DNA from: Gammaproteobacteria bacterium
GTDB taxonomy: Bacteria > Pseudomonadota > Gammaproteobacteria > Steroidobacterales > Steroidobacteraceae
Direction of reading: 5' to 3'
Assembly (NCBI GenBank): GCA_028293725.1
Contig: JAQGOE010000312.1
Location: 104,964-168,963, forward strand
Length of the DNA: 64,000 nt
The notes under the pieces are model-generated. The model saw only the letters and a program-made list of their open reading frames with translations. It was not told the origin of the DNA and made no database searches. Positions 29,354 to 39,763 of this stretch are shown piece by piece. Within the stretch, counting starts at the first letter, position 1, and each line of letters begins with the position of its first letter. The translations under genes were made by a program, and so were the position numbers.

Positions 29354-30439
29354 GTGCTCTACTGGCTGACACAACAGTTGACCCCCCGTATTTCGGGATT
29401 CAACGTTTTTACTTACCTCACCTTCCGCGCGATTCTGGCGACGATCTCCTCGCTTGCGATTTCACTCATCGTCGGGCCGAGCATGATCGCCAAATTGTCC
29501 CGCTATCAGATCGGGCAGGTGGTGCGTGACGACGGCCCGAAGACGCATCTGCCTAAAGCGGGTACGCCGACGATGGGTGGCACCCTCATTCTCGTGACCA
29601 CGCTCGTGAGCACCATGCTGTGGGCCGAGCCGTGGAGCCGTCTCGTCTGGACCGTCATCGGCGTCACGTTCGCGTTCGGCTTCATCGGCTTCTATGACGA
29701 TTACCTGAAGCTGGTCATTCGTAACCCCAAGGGGTTGGTGCCGCGCTGGAAATATTTCTGGCAGTCCGTGGCCGGTTTGGCGACGGCGGCGACGCTTTAC
29801 TACACCGCCAGCAGCCCGGCCGAGACGACGTTGTTTCTGCCCTTCTTCAAAGGCTTCGCAGAGCCGTTGTCCGCCTTCGGCTACATTCTCGGCGCCTACC
29901 TGATGATCGTGGGCATGAGCAATGCGGTAAACCTGACGGACGGCCTCGATGGCCTGGCCATCATGCCCGCGGCGCTCGTGTCGGCCGCGCTGGGAATCTT
30001 CGCGTACGCCAGTGGCAACGCGGTGTTCGCGCACTACCTGCAGATTCCGGAGATTCGCGGGGCGGGCGAGTTGCTGATCTTCTGCTCGGCGCTGGCCGGC
30101 GCGGGCCTCGGCTTTCTCTGGTTCAACTCCTATCCCGCGCAGGTCTTCATGGGCGACGTCGGCGCGTTGGCGATCGGTGCGGCCCTCGGCGTCATCGCGG
30201 TGATCGTGCGGCAGGAGTTCGTGGCCCTGGTGATGGGCGGTGTGTTCGTCGTCGAGACCGCGTCCGTCATTCTGCAGGTGGCCTCCTTCAAACTCACAGG
30301 AAAACGTCTTTTCAGGATGGCGCCCATCCATCACCATTTCGAGCTCAAGGGCTGGGCCGAGCCGAAAGTCATTGTGCGTTTCTGGATTATCTCGCTGCTG
30401 CTGGTGCTGGCGGGACTGGCAACGTTGAAATTGCGATGA
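29354..30439 (+). CDS. mraY: phospho-N-acetylmuramoyl-pentapeptide transferase MraY
   Basis: A 361-residue polytopic inner-membrane enzyme that makes lipid I from UDP-MurNAc-pentapeptide and undecaprenyl phosphate. It has the family motifs [22 protein letters not shown] (catalytic Asp pair), [10 protein letters not shown] and [11 protein letters not shown], and the HHHFE motif ([10 protein letters not shown]). About ten transmembrane helices. It starts with GTG at 29354 immediately after the murF stop and overlaps murD by four bases. Confidence 0.98.
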   Translation: MLYWLTQQLTPRISGFNVFTYLTFRAILATISSLAISLIVGPSMIAKLSRYQIGQVVRDDGPKTHLPKAGTPTMGGTLILVTTLVSTMLWAEPWSRLVWTVIGVTFAFGFIGFYDDYLKLVIRNPKGLVPRWKYFWQSVAGLATAATLYYTASSPAETTLFLPFFKGFAEPLSAFGYILGAYLMIVGMSNAVNLTDGLDGLAIMPAALVSAALGIFAYASGNAVFAHYLQIPEIRGAGELLIFCSALAGAGLGFLWFNSYPAQVFMGDVGALAIGAALGVIAVIVRQEFVALVMGGVFVVETASVILQVASFKLTGKRLFRMAPIHHHFELKGWAEPKVIVRFWIISLLLVLAGLATLKLR

Positions 30440-31896
30440 ATGTGAGTTCCGCCAAATCTCCTTACGCAGTGATCGTCGGGCTCGGCCGCACGGGGTTTTC
30501 CTGTGCGCGCTACCTGCGCGCGCGTGGCTGGCGGTTGGCGGTGACTGATACGCGGCAGAAGCCACCTGAGTTGGCCGGTTTGGCCGCGTTGGATCCGACG
30601 ATCCCGCTTAGCGTTGGGGGACTGGATGTCCGCTTGCTCGATGGCGCGGATTGCGTCGTCGCATCGCCTGGCGTGTCGCTGGAGGAGCCGTTCTTCGTTG
30701 AGGCTCGCCGTCGGGGGATTGAGATCGTCGGCGACATCGAGCTATTCGCTCGCGCAGCCGATGCGCCCGTTGTCGGAATCACCGGCACCAACGGGAAGAG
30801 TACCGTCACGACCCTGGTTGGCCGCATGGCCGAGCGCGCGGGATTGCGTGTGCGCGTGGGTGGGAATCTCGGCGAGCCTGCGCTCGATTTGCTCAGCGCG
30901 CGCGCGGCGACGGCGACATCAGCGTTGAGTGCCGAGTCGATCGCAGGTGACTCGCTTCCGGTTGCCGAGGGTCTCCCGGAATCGGCGGGCTTCGCCCCTG
31001 GACATTCCGAGCCCACGCCATCGACTCAACTCTACGTCCTCGAGCTCTCCAGCTTCCAACTCGACGCCACGACTTCGCTCGACCTCAAGGCCGCGACGGT
31101 CTTGAACGTCAGCCCCGACCATCTCGATCGGTACCCAACGGTCGCAGCCTACGCAGACTCAAAAGCTCGTATCTTCGCCCGCTGCGAGACCGCGGTAATC
31201 AACCTCGATGATCCGCTGGTGGTGGCCATGCCGCGCCCGGGTCAGAAGACGGTGAGCTTCTCGCTGCGCGCCTCGATCGGAGCGGATTACGCTGTGGCCA
31301 CGCGCGACGGAGAATGGTGGCTCACACGCAGGGATGAGGCACTGCTCCCCGTCTCCGCGATGAAGATCAAAGGATTACACAACGCAGCCAACGCGCTGGC
31401 TTCGCTGGCCCTCGGTGACGCACTCGGCCTCAGCATGCCCGCGATGCTGGAGGAGCTGGCGACCTTCACCGGCCTGCCGCACCGCTCTCAGTGGGTCGCC
31501 GACGTTCACGGCGTGACCTACATCAACGACTCCAAGGGCACCAACGTCGGCGCGACCATCGCCGCCGTGAGTGGCATGCAGGGTCCGCTGGTGATGATCG
31601 CCGGCGGAGACGGCAAGAATCAGGACTTCGCCGTGCTTGCCGACTCCTTCCGCGGAAAGGTGCGCCACACGGTGCTCATCGGGCGAGACGCCGCCGCCAT
31701 CGCAGTAGCTCTGAAAGGCGTCTGCACCCTGGAGATGTGCTCTTCGCTCGAGGATGCCGTCCGTGCGGCCGCAAAGGCTGCGCAGCCCGGCGATACCGTG
31801 TTGCTTTCGCCCGCTTGCGCGAGCCTCGATATGTTCCGCGACTACACCCATCGCGGCGCCGTCTTTACTCAGGCAGTGAAGGAGCTTGCGGCGTGA
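30436..31896 (+). CDS. murD: UDP-MurNAc-L-alanine-D-glutamate ligase MurD
   Basis: A 486-residue Mur ligase adding D-glutamate. The P-loop is [18 protein letters not shown], with LELSSFQLD and SPDHLDRYP as family signatures. It is about 40 residues longer than E. coli MurD (438 aa): an Ala/Ser/Pro/Glu-rich insert at about residues 156-198 separates [12 protein letters not shown] from [13 protein letters not shown], where E. coli has only a few residues. Four-base overlaps link it to mraY and ftsW. Confidence 0.95.
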   Translation: MNVSSAKSPYAVIVGLGRTGFSCARYLRARGWRLAVTDTRQKPPELAGLAALDPTIPLSVGGLDVRLLDGADCVVASPGVSLEEPFFVEARRRGIEIVGDIELFARAADAPVVGITGTNGKSTVTTLVGRMAERAGLRVRVGGNLGEPALDLLSARAATATSALSAESIAGDSLPVAEGLPESAGFAPGHSEPTPSTQLYVLELSSFQLDATTSLDLKAATVLNVSPDHLDRYPTVAAYADSKARIFARCETAVINLDDPLVVAMPRPGQKTVSFSLRASIGADYAVATRDGEWWLTRRDEALLPVSAMKIKGLHNAANALASLALGDALGLSMPAMLEELATFTGLPHRSQWVADVHGVTYINDSKGTNVGATIAAVSGMQGPLVMIAGGDGKNQDFAVLADSFRGKVRHTVLIGRDAAAIAVALKGVCTLEMCSSLEDAVRAAAKAAQPGDTVLLSPACASLDMFRDYTHRGAVFTQAVKELAA

Positions 31897-33167
31897 ACAG
31901 CACCGTCGCCAGCTCACCGATGGCATACGCCCGCTCCAGCGGGCGCGGAAGTGTAGTGCACATCGACAGCGTGACGATCGCGCTGGTGCTCGCCATTTCC
32001 CTCCTCGGCCTCGTGATGGTGACCTCGGCGTCCGTTTCGATTGCCAGCAAGGAAAGCGGCGAGGCGTTCTACTATCTCGAGCGGCAGCTTCTTCTGATGC
32101 TGCTGGGAGGCGCCGGCGCCGCGTTCGTCTTCTGCATTCCGACGCAGGTGCTCGACAAACTGTCATTCCCCTTGTTGATCACGGCTCTCATCCTCCTGTT
32201 CATTGTTCTGGTGCCGGGGCTGGGACATTCGGTGAACGGCAGCCGGCGCTGGTTACGGATCGCATCCGCCAACTTCCAGGTGTCGGAGCTTGCCAGGGTG
32301 TTGGTGCTCATTTACGTCGCGAGTTACGCCGCGCGACGCGAGGAAGAGCTGCGTGGCACCTTCATGGGTCTCGCAAAGCCTCTGGGGATGCTGTGCTTTG
32401 CCGGTGGCCTGCTGCTCGTCGAGCCCGACTTCGGCGCGGCCATCGTGCTTTTCGTCACTGGCTTCGGCGTCCTGTTTCTTGGCGGAGCCCGCCTGCGTTA
32501 CGTTATCGCGATGACGCTTTTCGCGGCAGCGGGCTTTGGCGCGCTGGCCATGAGCGCTGGCTATCGCGCCCGCCGACTCAAGGCATTTCTCGATCCCTGG
32601 GCCGATCCCTACAACACCGGTTTCCAGCTCACGCAGTCGCTGATTGCGATCGGTCGCGGCCAGTGGTTTGGCGTGGGCCTCGGTGACAGTGTGCAGAAGC
32701 TGTTCTATCTGCCGGAAGCGCACACTGACTTCCTGTTCGCGGTGCTTGCGGAAGAGCTTGGGCTCGCGGGTGTGCTGTTGACGCTGGCGCTGTTCATAGC
32801 GCTCATCTGGCGCAGCTTTTACATCGCGCGCCTCGCTTCCGATGGCGGCCTCAAGTTCCAGGCGTATCTGGCCGCGGGCTTCGGTCTCTGGCTGGGCATC
32901 CAGGCGTTCATCAACATCGGCGTGAACATGGGTGTCCTGCCAACCAAGGGGCTGACGCTGCCGCTCATGAGCTACGGACGATCGAGCCTCATCGTGTCGC
33001 TGGCGTGGGTTGGGCTGCTGTTGCGGGTCTATCACGAGGCGATGCTCGAGAAGCGCGGCTCGGCGACCGTGCGACAGCGCTCGAGTGTGTTAGGTGACCG
33101 AGCGGCCCGCGCTCGCACCCCGGTGCAGAAAGAGCTTCTCGATGACGAAGAAGGGGATCCGGCGTGA
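31893..33167 (+). CDS. ftsW: septal peptidoglycan glycosyltransferase FtsW
   Basis: A 424-residue SEDS polymerase with about ten transmembrane helices that works with FtsI at the septum. Motifs include GHSVNGSRRWLRI, the catalytic-loop region LVEPDFGAAIVLF (catalytic Asp in EPDFG) and GVNMGVLPTKGLTLPLMSYGRSSL. The start is GTG at 31893, in a GTGA overlap with the murD stop; the open frame extends upstream only as a shadow of murD. A basic C-terminal tail follows the last helix. It overlaps murG by four bases. Confidence 0.97.
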   Translation: MNSTVASSPMAYARSSGRGSVVHIDSVTIALVLAISLLGLVMVTSASVSIASKESGEAFYYLERQLLLMLLGGAGAAFVFCIPTQVLDKLSFPLLITALILLFIVLVPGLGHSVNGSRRWLRIASANFQVSELARVLVLIYVASYAARREEELRGTFMGLAKPLGMLCFAGGLLLVEPDFGAAIVLFVTGFGVLFLGGARLRYVIAMTLFAAAGFGALAMSAGYRARRLKAFLDPWADPYNTGFQLTQSLIAIGRGQWFGVGLGDSVQKLFYLPEAHTDFLFAVLAEELGLAGVLLTLALFIALIWRSFYIARLASDGGLKFQAYLAAGFGLWLGIQAFINIGVNMGVLPTKGLTLPLMSYGRSSLIVSLAWVGLLLRVYHEAMLEKRGSATVRQRSSVLGDRAARARTPVQKELLDDEEGDPA

Positions 33168-34273
33168 GCGCCCAGAATCCCAACACTCCGAACCGTCCCA
33201 TCCTCGTCATGGCGGGCGGCACCGGCGGCCACGTCTTCCCGGCGCTTGCTCTCGCCCGCATGCTGCGCGAGAAATCGATCGACGTCATCTGGCTCGGCAC
33301 GCGCCGCGGCCTCGAAGCCCGTATCGTCCCAGCCGCGGGAATACAGATCGAGTGGCTTTCGGTGGGCGGATTGCGTGGCAAGGGCATCAGGACTTTGCTG
33401 GCGGCGCCGTTCAAACTCGTCCTGGCGCTTACCCAAGCGCTGCGAGTCATGTGGCGCCATCGCCCGGTTGTCGTGGTGGGCCTCGGTGGATTCGTGACCG
33501 GCCCCGGTGGCGTCGCCGCGTGGCTCACAGGCCGCCCGCTCGTCATCCACGAACAGAATGCGATCGCAGGCTTCACCAACCGCTGCCTGTCGCACCTTGC
33601 CCGTGAAGTGCTCGAAGCCTTTCCCAACAGCTTCAGACGCGACATCAAGGCGCGGGTGATTGGCAATCCGGTGCGCGAGGACATTAGCGCGGTGCCGCCA
33701 CCCGCACAGCGCTTCGCGACCCGCAGCGGCGTCATTCGCATTCTCGTCATCGGCGGCAGCCTGGGCGCGGCCAAGCTCAATGCCGTCGTACCGTTCGCGC
33801 TGGCAAAACTCGCCAGCTCGATGACCTTCGATGTGCGTCATCAGGCAGGCGAGCGTTGGATTGAGGCGGGACGCCAGAGTTATGCCAGTGCCGGTGTGCG
33901 CGCTGACGTACGTCCCTTCATCGAGGACATGGCCGAGGCATATGGATGGGCGGACCTCGTAATCTGCCGCGCCGGTGCGCTCACCGTGTCCGAGCTCGCC
34001 GCCGTCGGAATCGGTGCGATCCTGGTGCCGTTCCCCGCTGCCGTGGACGACCATCAAACTCACAACGCGCAATACCTTGTGCGCGAAGGTGCCGCGCTCC
34101 TGATCGCGGATCGTGCACTGACACCGGAGCGGCTCGCCGACGAGTTGAAACAGCTGTGTGCGGGCCGCGGAAAGCTGCTCGCAATGGCGGAGCGTGCACG
34201 GCAACTCGCCAAGCCTCATGCGACGGAGGAGCTCACGGCCTCGTGCCTGCAGCTCGCAGGGAGGCCCGCATGA
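33164..34273 (+). CDS. murG: lipid II synthase MurG
   Basis: A 369-residue GT28 glycosyltransferase that adds GlcNAc to lipid I on the inner face of the membrane. The N-terminal Gly-rich loop [15 protein letters not shown] and the donor-site region [25 protein letters not shown] are present, with [12 protein letters not shown] between. The start is GTG at 33164 within a GTGA overlap; murC overlaps its stop by four bases. Length matches E. coli (355 aa). Confidence 0.97.
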   Translation: MSAQNPNTPNRPILVMAGGTGGHVFPALALARMLREKSIDVIWLGTRRGLEARIVPAAGIQIEWLSVGGLRGKGIRTLLAAPFKLVLALTQALRVMWRHRPVVVVGLGGFVTGPGGVAAWLTGRPLVIHEQNAIAGFTNRCLSHLAREVLEAFPNSFRRDIKARVIGNPVREDISAVPPPAQRFATRSGVIRILVIGGSLGAAKLNAVVPFALAKLASSMTFDVRHQAGERWIEAGRQSYASAGVRADVRPFIEDMAEAYGWADLVICRAGALTVSELAAVGIGAILVPFPAAVDDHQTHNAQYLVREGAALLIADRALTPERLADELKQLCAGRGKLLAMAERARQLAKPHATEELTASCLQLAGRPA

Positions 34274-35832
34274 GCGACGAGCGACAGACCCCGGATGAGC
34301 GACGCGCCCAGGACGAGCGCCGCACCTCCTCCATCTCCTCGACCGGACAGCATCCTTTGCGCAGAGCCACCGACCGCAGAGAGCGGATGCGGCGGATCAA
34401 CACTATCCACTTCGTCGGTATCGGCGGAAGCGGCATGTGCGGCATCGCCGAAGTGCTGTTGAATCTCGGTTATGGCGTGCAGGGCTCCGACGCGAAGGCC
34501 ACGTCAGTCACGAGATGGCTAACAGGTCTTGGCGCGCGCGTCACCCTAGGTCACGCGGCAGAGAACATCGCAGGAGCCGACGTAGTCGTCGTATCTGGCG
34601 CGATTGCCAGGGGTAACCCCGAGATCGACGCCGCAATCGAGAAGCGTATTCCCGTGGTTCCGCGCGCGGAAATGCTCGCCGAGCTCATGCGCTTCCGCTA
34701 TTCGATAGCTGTAGCGGGCACGCATGGCAAGACTACGACCACCAGCCTCGTGGCCAGCGTTCTGGCGGAGGGCGGTGAAGATCCAACATTCGTGATCGGC
34801 GGCCTTTTGAAGAGTGCCGGCAGCAACGCGCGCCTCGGCACGGGCCGTTATCTGGTGGCGGAAGCCGACGAGAGCGACGCGTCGTTCACGCGCCTGCAAC
34901 CGCTCATCGCTATCGTCACCAACATCGACCACGATCACCTTGCGACTCACGGTGGTGATTTCGAGCTCCTCAAGGAGAGTTTTCTCGATTTCCTGCACAA
35001 CCTGCCGTTCTACGGTCTGGCGGTACTGTGTATCGATGACGAGAACGTCCGCAGCATCCAGAGACGGGTGGGTCGTCCAATTCTGTCCTACGGACTTTCT
35101 CCAACCGCCGACGTACGCGCAGAAAATATCCGTCGCGGTGGGTTGCAGACTCACTTTGACGTCATACGCCCGTCCGGTGCTCCGCTCGCCGTCACGGTCA
35201 ACTTGCCCGGACAGCACAACGTGCTCAATTCCCTCGCGGCGATTGCGGTCGCGATCGAGGTTGGCGTCGAAGATGCCGCGATTCAGCGAGCTCTCGCCAG
35301 CTTCCAGGGTGTCGAGCGCCGCATGCAACACATCGCGGACGTCCAGACGAGCGTCGGCCGCGTGACAATCGTCGATGACTATGGGCATCACCCCACGGAA
35401 GTGGCGGCGACGCTCGAGGCCTTGCGTCAAGGGTACCCCGATCGCCGCCTGGTACTCGCGTTCCAACCGCATCGCTATACGAGAACGCACGATCTCATCG
35501 ACGACTTCGGCAAAGTGTTGTCGTCCGTGGACGTGCTGTTGGTGACCGAAGTCTACGCGGCGGGCGAGGCACCGATTCCCGGAGCCGACGGACGTGCCAT
35601 CTGCCGCACGGTTCGCAGCCGTGGGTTGGTCGAGCCCCTGTTCGTGGACAAGGTGGAGGAACTCGCTGAGTCGCTCAAGGACATCCTCCGCGACGGCGAC
35701 GTCATTGTGTCAATGGGCGCCGGAAACATCAGCGCTGTCGCCCACGCACTGCCGGAACGGTTTGCGCAGATCCTACCCCCCGGTGGCGCTCCCGGCGTTG
35801 GCCACGGCGCGGGTCCTGGAGGGAACGCGTGA
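34270..35832 (+). CDS. murC: UDP-N-acetylmuramate-L-alanine ligase MurC
   Basis: A 520-residue Mur ligase that adds L-alanine to UDP-MurNAc. The Rossmann motif [18 protein letters not shown] begins near residue 46, and the P-loop [14 protein letters not shown] follows near residue 153. Two extra parts are visible: a hydrophilic N-terminal extension of about 45 residues (about 20 in E. coli) with DER-type repeats ([17 protein letters not shown]), and a Gly/Pro-rich tail [16 protein letters not shown]. The ATG overlaps the murG stop; an ATG or GTG closer to the fold cannot be excluded (Met40 in [10 protein letters not shown]). Confidence 0.95.
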   Translation: MSDERQTPDERRAQDERRTSSISSTGQHPLRRATDRRERMRRINTIHFVGIGGSGMCGIAEVLLNLGYGVQGSDAKATSVTRWLTGLGARVTLGHAAENIAGADVVVVSGAIARGNPEIDAAIEKRIPVVPRAEMLAELMRFRYSIAVAGTHGKTTTTSLVASVLAEGGEDPTFVIGGLLKSAGSNARLGTGRYLVAEADESDASFTRLQPLIAIVTNIDHDHLATHGGDFELLKESFLDFLHNLPFYGLAVLCIDDENVRSIQRRVGRPILSYGLSPTADVRAENIRRGGLQTHFDVIRPSGAPLAVTVNLPGQHNVLNSLAAIAVAIEVGVEDAAIQRALASFQGVERRMQHIADVQTSVGRVTIVDDYGHHPTEVAATLEALRQGYPDRRLVLAFQPHRYTRTHDLIDDFGKVLSSVDVLLVTEVYAAGEAPIPGADGRAICRTVRSRGLVEPLFVDKVEELAESLKDILRDGDVIVSMGAGNISAVAHALPERFAQILPPGGAPGVGHGAGPGGNA

Positions 35833-36725
35833 GAGTCGAAGTCCCCGAGGAATTCGCATTGCGCGTGCGACGTGACGAGCCGATGAGCCGTCATACGTCC
35901 TGGCACGTCGGCGGACCTGTGGATGTGTTCTTCAACCCGCGTGATCGCAAGGATCTCGCCGCATTCTTGCGGAGTCTCACGCCCGACGTGCCGATCCACT
36001 GGGTTGGGCTGGGCAGCAACCTGTTGATCCGCGACGGCGGCCTCAAGGGCGTGGTCATCAGCACTCACGGCACGCTCGATCGTTTCGACCGGCTCAACCA
36101 GACAAATGTCTACGGCGAGGCGGGCCTCGCCTGCGCGCGCATCGCCAAGCAATGTGTGAAGTGGGGGCTGGGCCCTGCTGAGTTTTTTGCTGGAATTCCA
36201 GGGACGCTGGGCGGAGCTCTCGCCATGAATGCCGGCGCCTTCGGCGGTGAGACCTGGCGCCACGTCATCGAAGTCGAAACGATCGATCGGCACGGTGAGG
36301 TGCACAGGCGCCCGGCGAGCGAATTCAAAATCAGCTACCGGCAGGTCATACCGCCCGCGCCCGATGAGTGGTTCGTGGCGGCGAAACTGGAGTTCCAGCG
36401 CGCCCACGGCGTCAACGACAAGCAGATCCGCGAGCTGCTCGAGCGTCGCAAGGCCTCGCAGCCGATTGGCGAATGGAGTTGCGGCTCGGTCTTTACCAAC
36501 CCGCCGGACGATCACGCCGCGCGGCTCATCGACACGGCGGGCCTGAAGGGATTTCGCATCGGCGATGCGTCGGTGTCCGAGAAGCACGCGAACTTCATTA
36601 TCAATCACGGAAATGCGACGGCGGCCGACCTGGAGCGCCTGATCCAACACGTGAGGGAGACGGTGGAGCGCATGCACGGCGTGAGCCTGCATCCCGAAGT
36701 CCGGATCGTGGGGGAGGTCGCCTGA
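35829..36725 (+). CDS. murB: UDP-N-acetylenolpyruvoylglucosamine reductase MurB
   Basis: A 298-residue FAD enzyme that reduces the MurA product to UDP-MurNAc with NADPH. The FAD motif [18 protein letters not shown] and catalytic-site region [20 protein letters not shown] (here [20 protein letters not shown]) are clear, as is [17 protein letters not shown] with the catalytic serine region. Its size and motifs suggest the type II MurB (as in Gram-positives and many proteobacteria), not the longer E. coli type I. The start is GTG at 35829. Confidence 0.96.
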   Translation: MRVEVPEEFALRVRRDEPMSRHTSWHVGGPVDVFFNPRDRKDLAAFLRSLTPDVPIHWVGLGSNLLIRDGGLKGVVISTHGTLDRFDRLNQTNVYGEAGLACARIAKQCVKWGLGPAEFFAGIPGTLGGALAMNAGAFGGETWRHVIEVETIDRHGEVHRRPASEFKISYRQVIPPAPDEWFVAAKLEFQRAHGVNDKQIRELLERRKASQPIGEWSCGSVFTNPPDDHAARLIDTAGLKGFRIGDASVSEKHANFIINHGNATAADLERLIQHVRETVERMHGVSLHPEVRIVGEVA

Positions 36726-37717
36726 TGCGTCTCTCATACGATCCAACAGGGCTACGGCGCGTGACCGATCCGAAAGAGTTCGGACGGGTGGCTGTCCTTC
36801 TGGGTGGCGATTCAAGCGAGCGCGAGATCTCGTTGCTGTCGGGCAATGCTGTGCTCGCGGCCTTGCAGGGCCGTGGCGTGGATGCTCATGCGTTCGATCC
36901 GCGTGATTGCGCTCTAGCGAGCCTCCTTGATGAGCGATTCGATCGTGTCTGGATCGCCCTACACGGTCCCGGCGGTGAAGACGGGACTGTGCAGGGCGCA
37001 CTCGAGTACCTGGGCGTGCCGTACACCGGCAGCGGTGTCATGGGCTCCGCCATCGGCATGGACAAGTTGCGTACGAAACGCCTCGCGCACGCCATCGGCG
37101 TCGCTACCGCGGACTATGTTGTTTTGCGGGGACCACAGGATTTCGAGATTGCCGTCGAGCGGCTCGGACTGCCCCTGATCGTGAAGCCCGCGACGCAGGG
37201 ATCGAGCGTGGGCATGACCAAGGTGGAGCGGGAGTCAGACCTTCCTGCCGCATACCAGGCGGCCGCCACTCTCGAGAACAGCGTATTCGCGGAGCCCTGG
37301 ATCACCGGCAAGGAGTTCACGGTGGCCGTTCTGCAGGGACGCGCTCTGCCCTCGATTCGGATCGAGACGCCGAAGACGTTCTACGACTACGAGGCGAAGT
37401 ATTTCCGCGACGATACGCGTTACTTCTGTCCCTCCGGCCTGTCGAGCCAGGCCGAGCAACACCTGGCGAATCTCGCGCTTGCGGCTTTCGATGCTATCGG
37501 TGCCTCGGGATGGGGTCGTGCGGATTTCATGGCGGATGCCACCGGGCGGCCGCTGCTTCTCGAGGTCAACACCATTCCGGGCATGACCAGTCACAGCCTC
37601 GTGCCCATGGCGGCGCGTGCGGTCGAGATCGACTTCGAGGAGCTCGTGTGGCGTGTGCTCGAGACGAGCTTTACGCGCGTGGTATCGAGGACTCCGCCGC
37701 AGAGGGTCGCGTCATGA
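36725..37717 (+). CDS. ddl: D-alanine-D-alanine ligase
   Basis: A 330-residue ATP-grasp enzyme making D-Ala-D-Ala for MurF. It has the N-terminal signature VAVLLGGDSSEREISLLSG, HGPGGEDGTVQGALEYLGVPYTGSG and VNTIPGMTSHSLVPMAA near the C-terminus. The position in the dcw cluster makes it the DdlB type. The ATG overlaps the murB TGA by one base; the long frame from 36368 is a shadow. A short N-terminal extension ([20 protein letters not shown]) precedes the conserved fold. Confidence 0.96.
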   Translation: MRLSYDPTGLRRVTDPKEFGRVAVLLGGDSSEREISLLSGNAVLAALQGRGVDAHAFDPRDCALASLLDERFDRVWIALHGPGGEDGTVQGALEYLGVPYTGSGVMGSAIGMDKLRTKRLAHAIGVATADYVVLRGPQDFEIAVERLGLPLIVKPATQGSSVGMTKVERESDLPAAYQAAATLENSVFAEPWITGKEFTVAVLQGRALPSIRIETPKTFYDYEAKYFRDDTRYFCPSGLSSQAEQHLANLALAAFDAIGASGWGRADFMADATGRPLLLEVNTIPGMTSHSLVPMAARAVEIDFEELVWRVLETSFTRVVSRTPPQRVAS

Positions 37718-38502
37718 TGGCTCGTCCCAAGAACCGCCGTAAACAATCGGAGCGCCGCTGGCGCCTCCCCGATATCAACTGGCGTGCGTTGGGCATTTCG
37801 GTAGGCGGAGTCGTCGGTGTTTGTGCTGCCGCTGCGGTGGTGATGTGGGGGCTGGATCAGCCGATCCGGACGGTCTCAGTGTCGGGCCGCTTCCAGCGCG
37901 TGGCACCCGTGGACGTCGAGCGCGTCGTAAAAGAGCGGGTGCGGGGTGCAGGCCTGCTCAGTGTTGATCTCGCCGCGGTTCACCAGGCGCTTCACACGAT
38001 CCCGTGGGTTGACGCGGTGAGTGTGCAGCGTTCCTGGCCACGCGGGCTGACCGTACTCGTCATCGAGCAGACGGCCGCGGCGCGCTGGGGTGAGCGTGGT
38101 TTGTTGAATACCCGGGGCGAGTTGTTCGCCACCGATGAGCGGCACATTCCTCCGGAGCTCGCGCAACTCTCCGGTCCCGAAGGCAAGGAGGCGGAAGTGG
38201 CGCAACGTTATCTGGCAGCGCAAGGGCGGCTGCAACAGGCGGGACTGCGCCTGACGGCGGTGCGGCTCGATGCCCGCGGCGCCTGGGAGCTCGATCTGGC
38301 AAACGGAGTGACCGTGCGGCTCGGCCGTCGCCAGGTCGATGAGCGGTTCGACAAATTCATCACGGCCGCGCTGAAACTCGTGACTCAACGCGGCGACGAC
38401 ATTGCATATATAGACATGCGTTATACAAACGGTTTTGCAATCGGCTGGCGCAGTAACACGCCGCACGCCGCAACAGGCGGGAACGGTGGTCGCAATGCTT
38501 AA
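37714..38502 (+). CDS. ftsQ: cell division protein FtsQ
   Basis: A 262-residue bitopic divisome protein: basic cytoplasmic N-terminus (RPKNRRKQSERRWR), transmembrane helix (about residues 27-47), then a periplasmic POTRA domain (IRTVSVSGRFQRVAPVDVERVV) and the FtsQ beta domain. It scaffolds FtsL/FtsB. The ATG at 37714 gives the ATGA overlap with ddl; the 37510 start lies within ddl and is rejected. It overlaps ftsA by eight bases. Confidence 0.95.
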   Translation: MMARPKNRRKQSERRWRLPDINWRALGISVGGVVGVCAAAAVVMWGLDQPIRTVSVSGRFQRVAPVDVERVVKERVRGAGLLSVDLAAVHQALHTIPWVDAVSVQRSWPRGLTVLVIEQTAAARWGERGLLNTRGELFATDERHIPPELAQLSGPEGKEAEVAQRYLAAQGRLQQAGLRLTAVRLDARGAWELDLANGVTVRLGRRQVDERFDKFITAALKLVTQRGDDIAYIDMRYTNGFAIGWRSNTPHAATGGNGGRNA

Positions 38503-39730
38503 GCGCTCCGACAGAAATCTCATCGTCGGTCTCGACATCGGGACCTCCAAGGTCGTGGCCCTCGTCGGCGAGATCGGTCTCGACGGCTCGATCGAGGTGT
38601 TGGGTCTCGGCTCACAACCCTCGCGCGGCCTGAAGAAGGGTGTGGTGGTCAACATCGAGTCCACCGTGCAATCCATACAGCGTGCCGTCGAAGAGGCGGA
38701 GCTGATGGCCGGGTGCGAGATCCACTCGGTGTACGCCGGAATCGCCGGCAGCCATGTGCGCAGCCTCAACTCGCACGGCGTCGTGGCGATCCGCGACAAG
38801 GAAGTGACCCAAAGCGATGTCGAGCACGTGATCGACGCTGCCAAGGCGGTGGCCATTCCCGCGGACCAGAAAATCCTGCACGTGCTGCCGCAGGAGTTCA
38901 TTGTCGACGGGCAGGAGGGCATCCGCGATCCGATCGGGATGTCAGGTGTGCGCCTCGAGGCGAAGGTGCACATCGTGACGGGCGCCGACAGCGCCGCGCA
39001 GAACATCGAGAAGTGCATCCAGCGCTGCGGCCTCGAAGTGGATGACGTGGTGCTGGAGCAGTTGGCTTCGAGTTTTGCCGTGTTGACGGAAGACGAGAAA
39101 GAGCTCGGTGTCTGTCTGGTCGATATCGGCGGCGGCACGACCGACCTCGCCGTATTCGCGAACGGTGCGATCCGCCATACGGCCGTGATACCGATCGCGG
39201 GCGACCAGGTCACCAACGATATCGCGGTGTCGATGCGGACTCCGACGCAATATGCGGAAGACATCAAGATCCGCTACGCCTGCGCGCTTTCGCAACTCGC
39301 CAACCCCGACGAGAGCATCGAGGTGCCCAGTGTTGGAGATCGGCCCGCGCGCCGGCTCGCCCGCCAGACACTCGCCGAGATCGTGGAGCCCCGCTACGAG
39401 GAGTTGTTTGGTCTCGTGCGTGAAGAGCTGCGCCGCAGTGGCTTCGAGGAAGTGATCGCGGCCGGCATCGTTCTGACAGGCGGCAGCGCCAAGATGGAGG
39501 GTGCCATCGAGCTCGCCGAGGAAGTCTTTCACGTGCCCGTCCGTCTCGGCCTGCCGCAGTCCGTGCAAGGCCTCTCGGACGTCGTGCGTAATCCCATATT
39601 TTCAACGGGTGTCGGGCTTCTGCTCTACGCCCGTGACAACGCTATGCCCGTACGACGCGGGCGATCCCTGGGCGGAAATGCCAAGTCGGTCATCGACCGG
39701 ATGCGTTCCTGGTTCCAGGGGAACTTTTGA
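38495..39730 (+). CDS. ftsA: cell division protein FtsA
   Basis: A 411-residue actin-like ATPase that tethers FtsZ to the membrane. It has phosphate-1 motif VGLDIGTSKVVALVGEI, phosphate-2 motif VDIGGGTTDLAVF, adenosine motif VLTGGSAKMEG and a C-terminal amphipathic helix (KSVIDRMRSWFQGNF) for membrane binding. The ATG at 38495 matches the conserved start; a start at 38435 would lie in ftsQ. It ends 33 bp before ftsZ, which has its own strong AGGAG ribosome-binding site. Confidence 0.97.
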   Translation: MLKRSDRNLIVGLDIGTSKVVALVGEIGLDGSIEVLGLGSQPSRGLKKGVVVNIESTVQSIQRAVEEAELMAGCEIHSVYAGIAGSHVRSLNSHGVVAIRDKEVTQSDVEHVIDAAKAVAIPADQKILHVLPQEFIVDGQEGIRDPIGMSGVRLEAKVHIVTGADSAAQNIEKCIQRCGLEVDDVVLEQLASSFAVLTEDEKELGVCLVDIGGGTTDLAVFANGAIRHTAVIPIAGDQVTNDIAVSMRTPTQYAEDIKIRYACALSQLANPDESIEVPSVGDRPARRLARQTLAEIVEPRYEELFGLVREELRRSGFEEVIAAGIVLTGGSAKMEGAIELAEEVFHVPVRLGLPQSVQGLSDVVRNPIFSTGVGLLLYARDNAMPVRRGRSLGGNAKSVIDRMRSWFQGNF

Positions 39731-39763
39731 AGCTGACAGACACAAGTAAGAGGAGCGCGAAAC

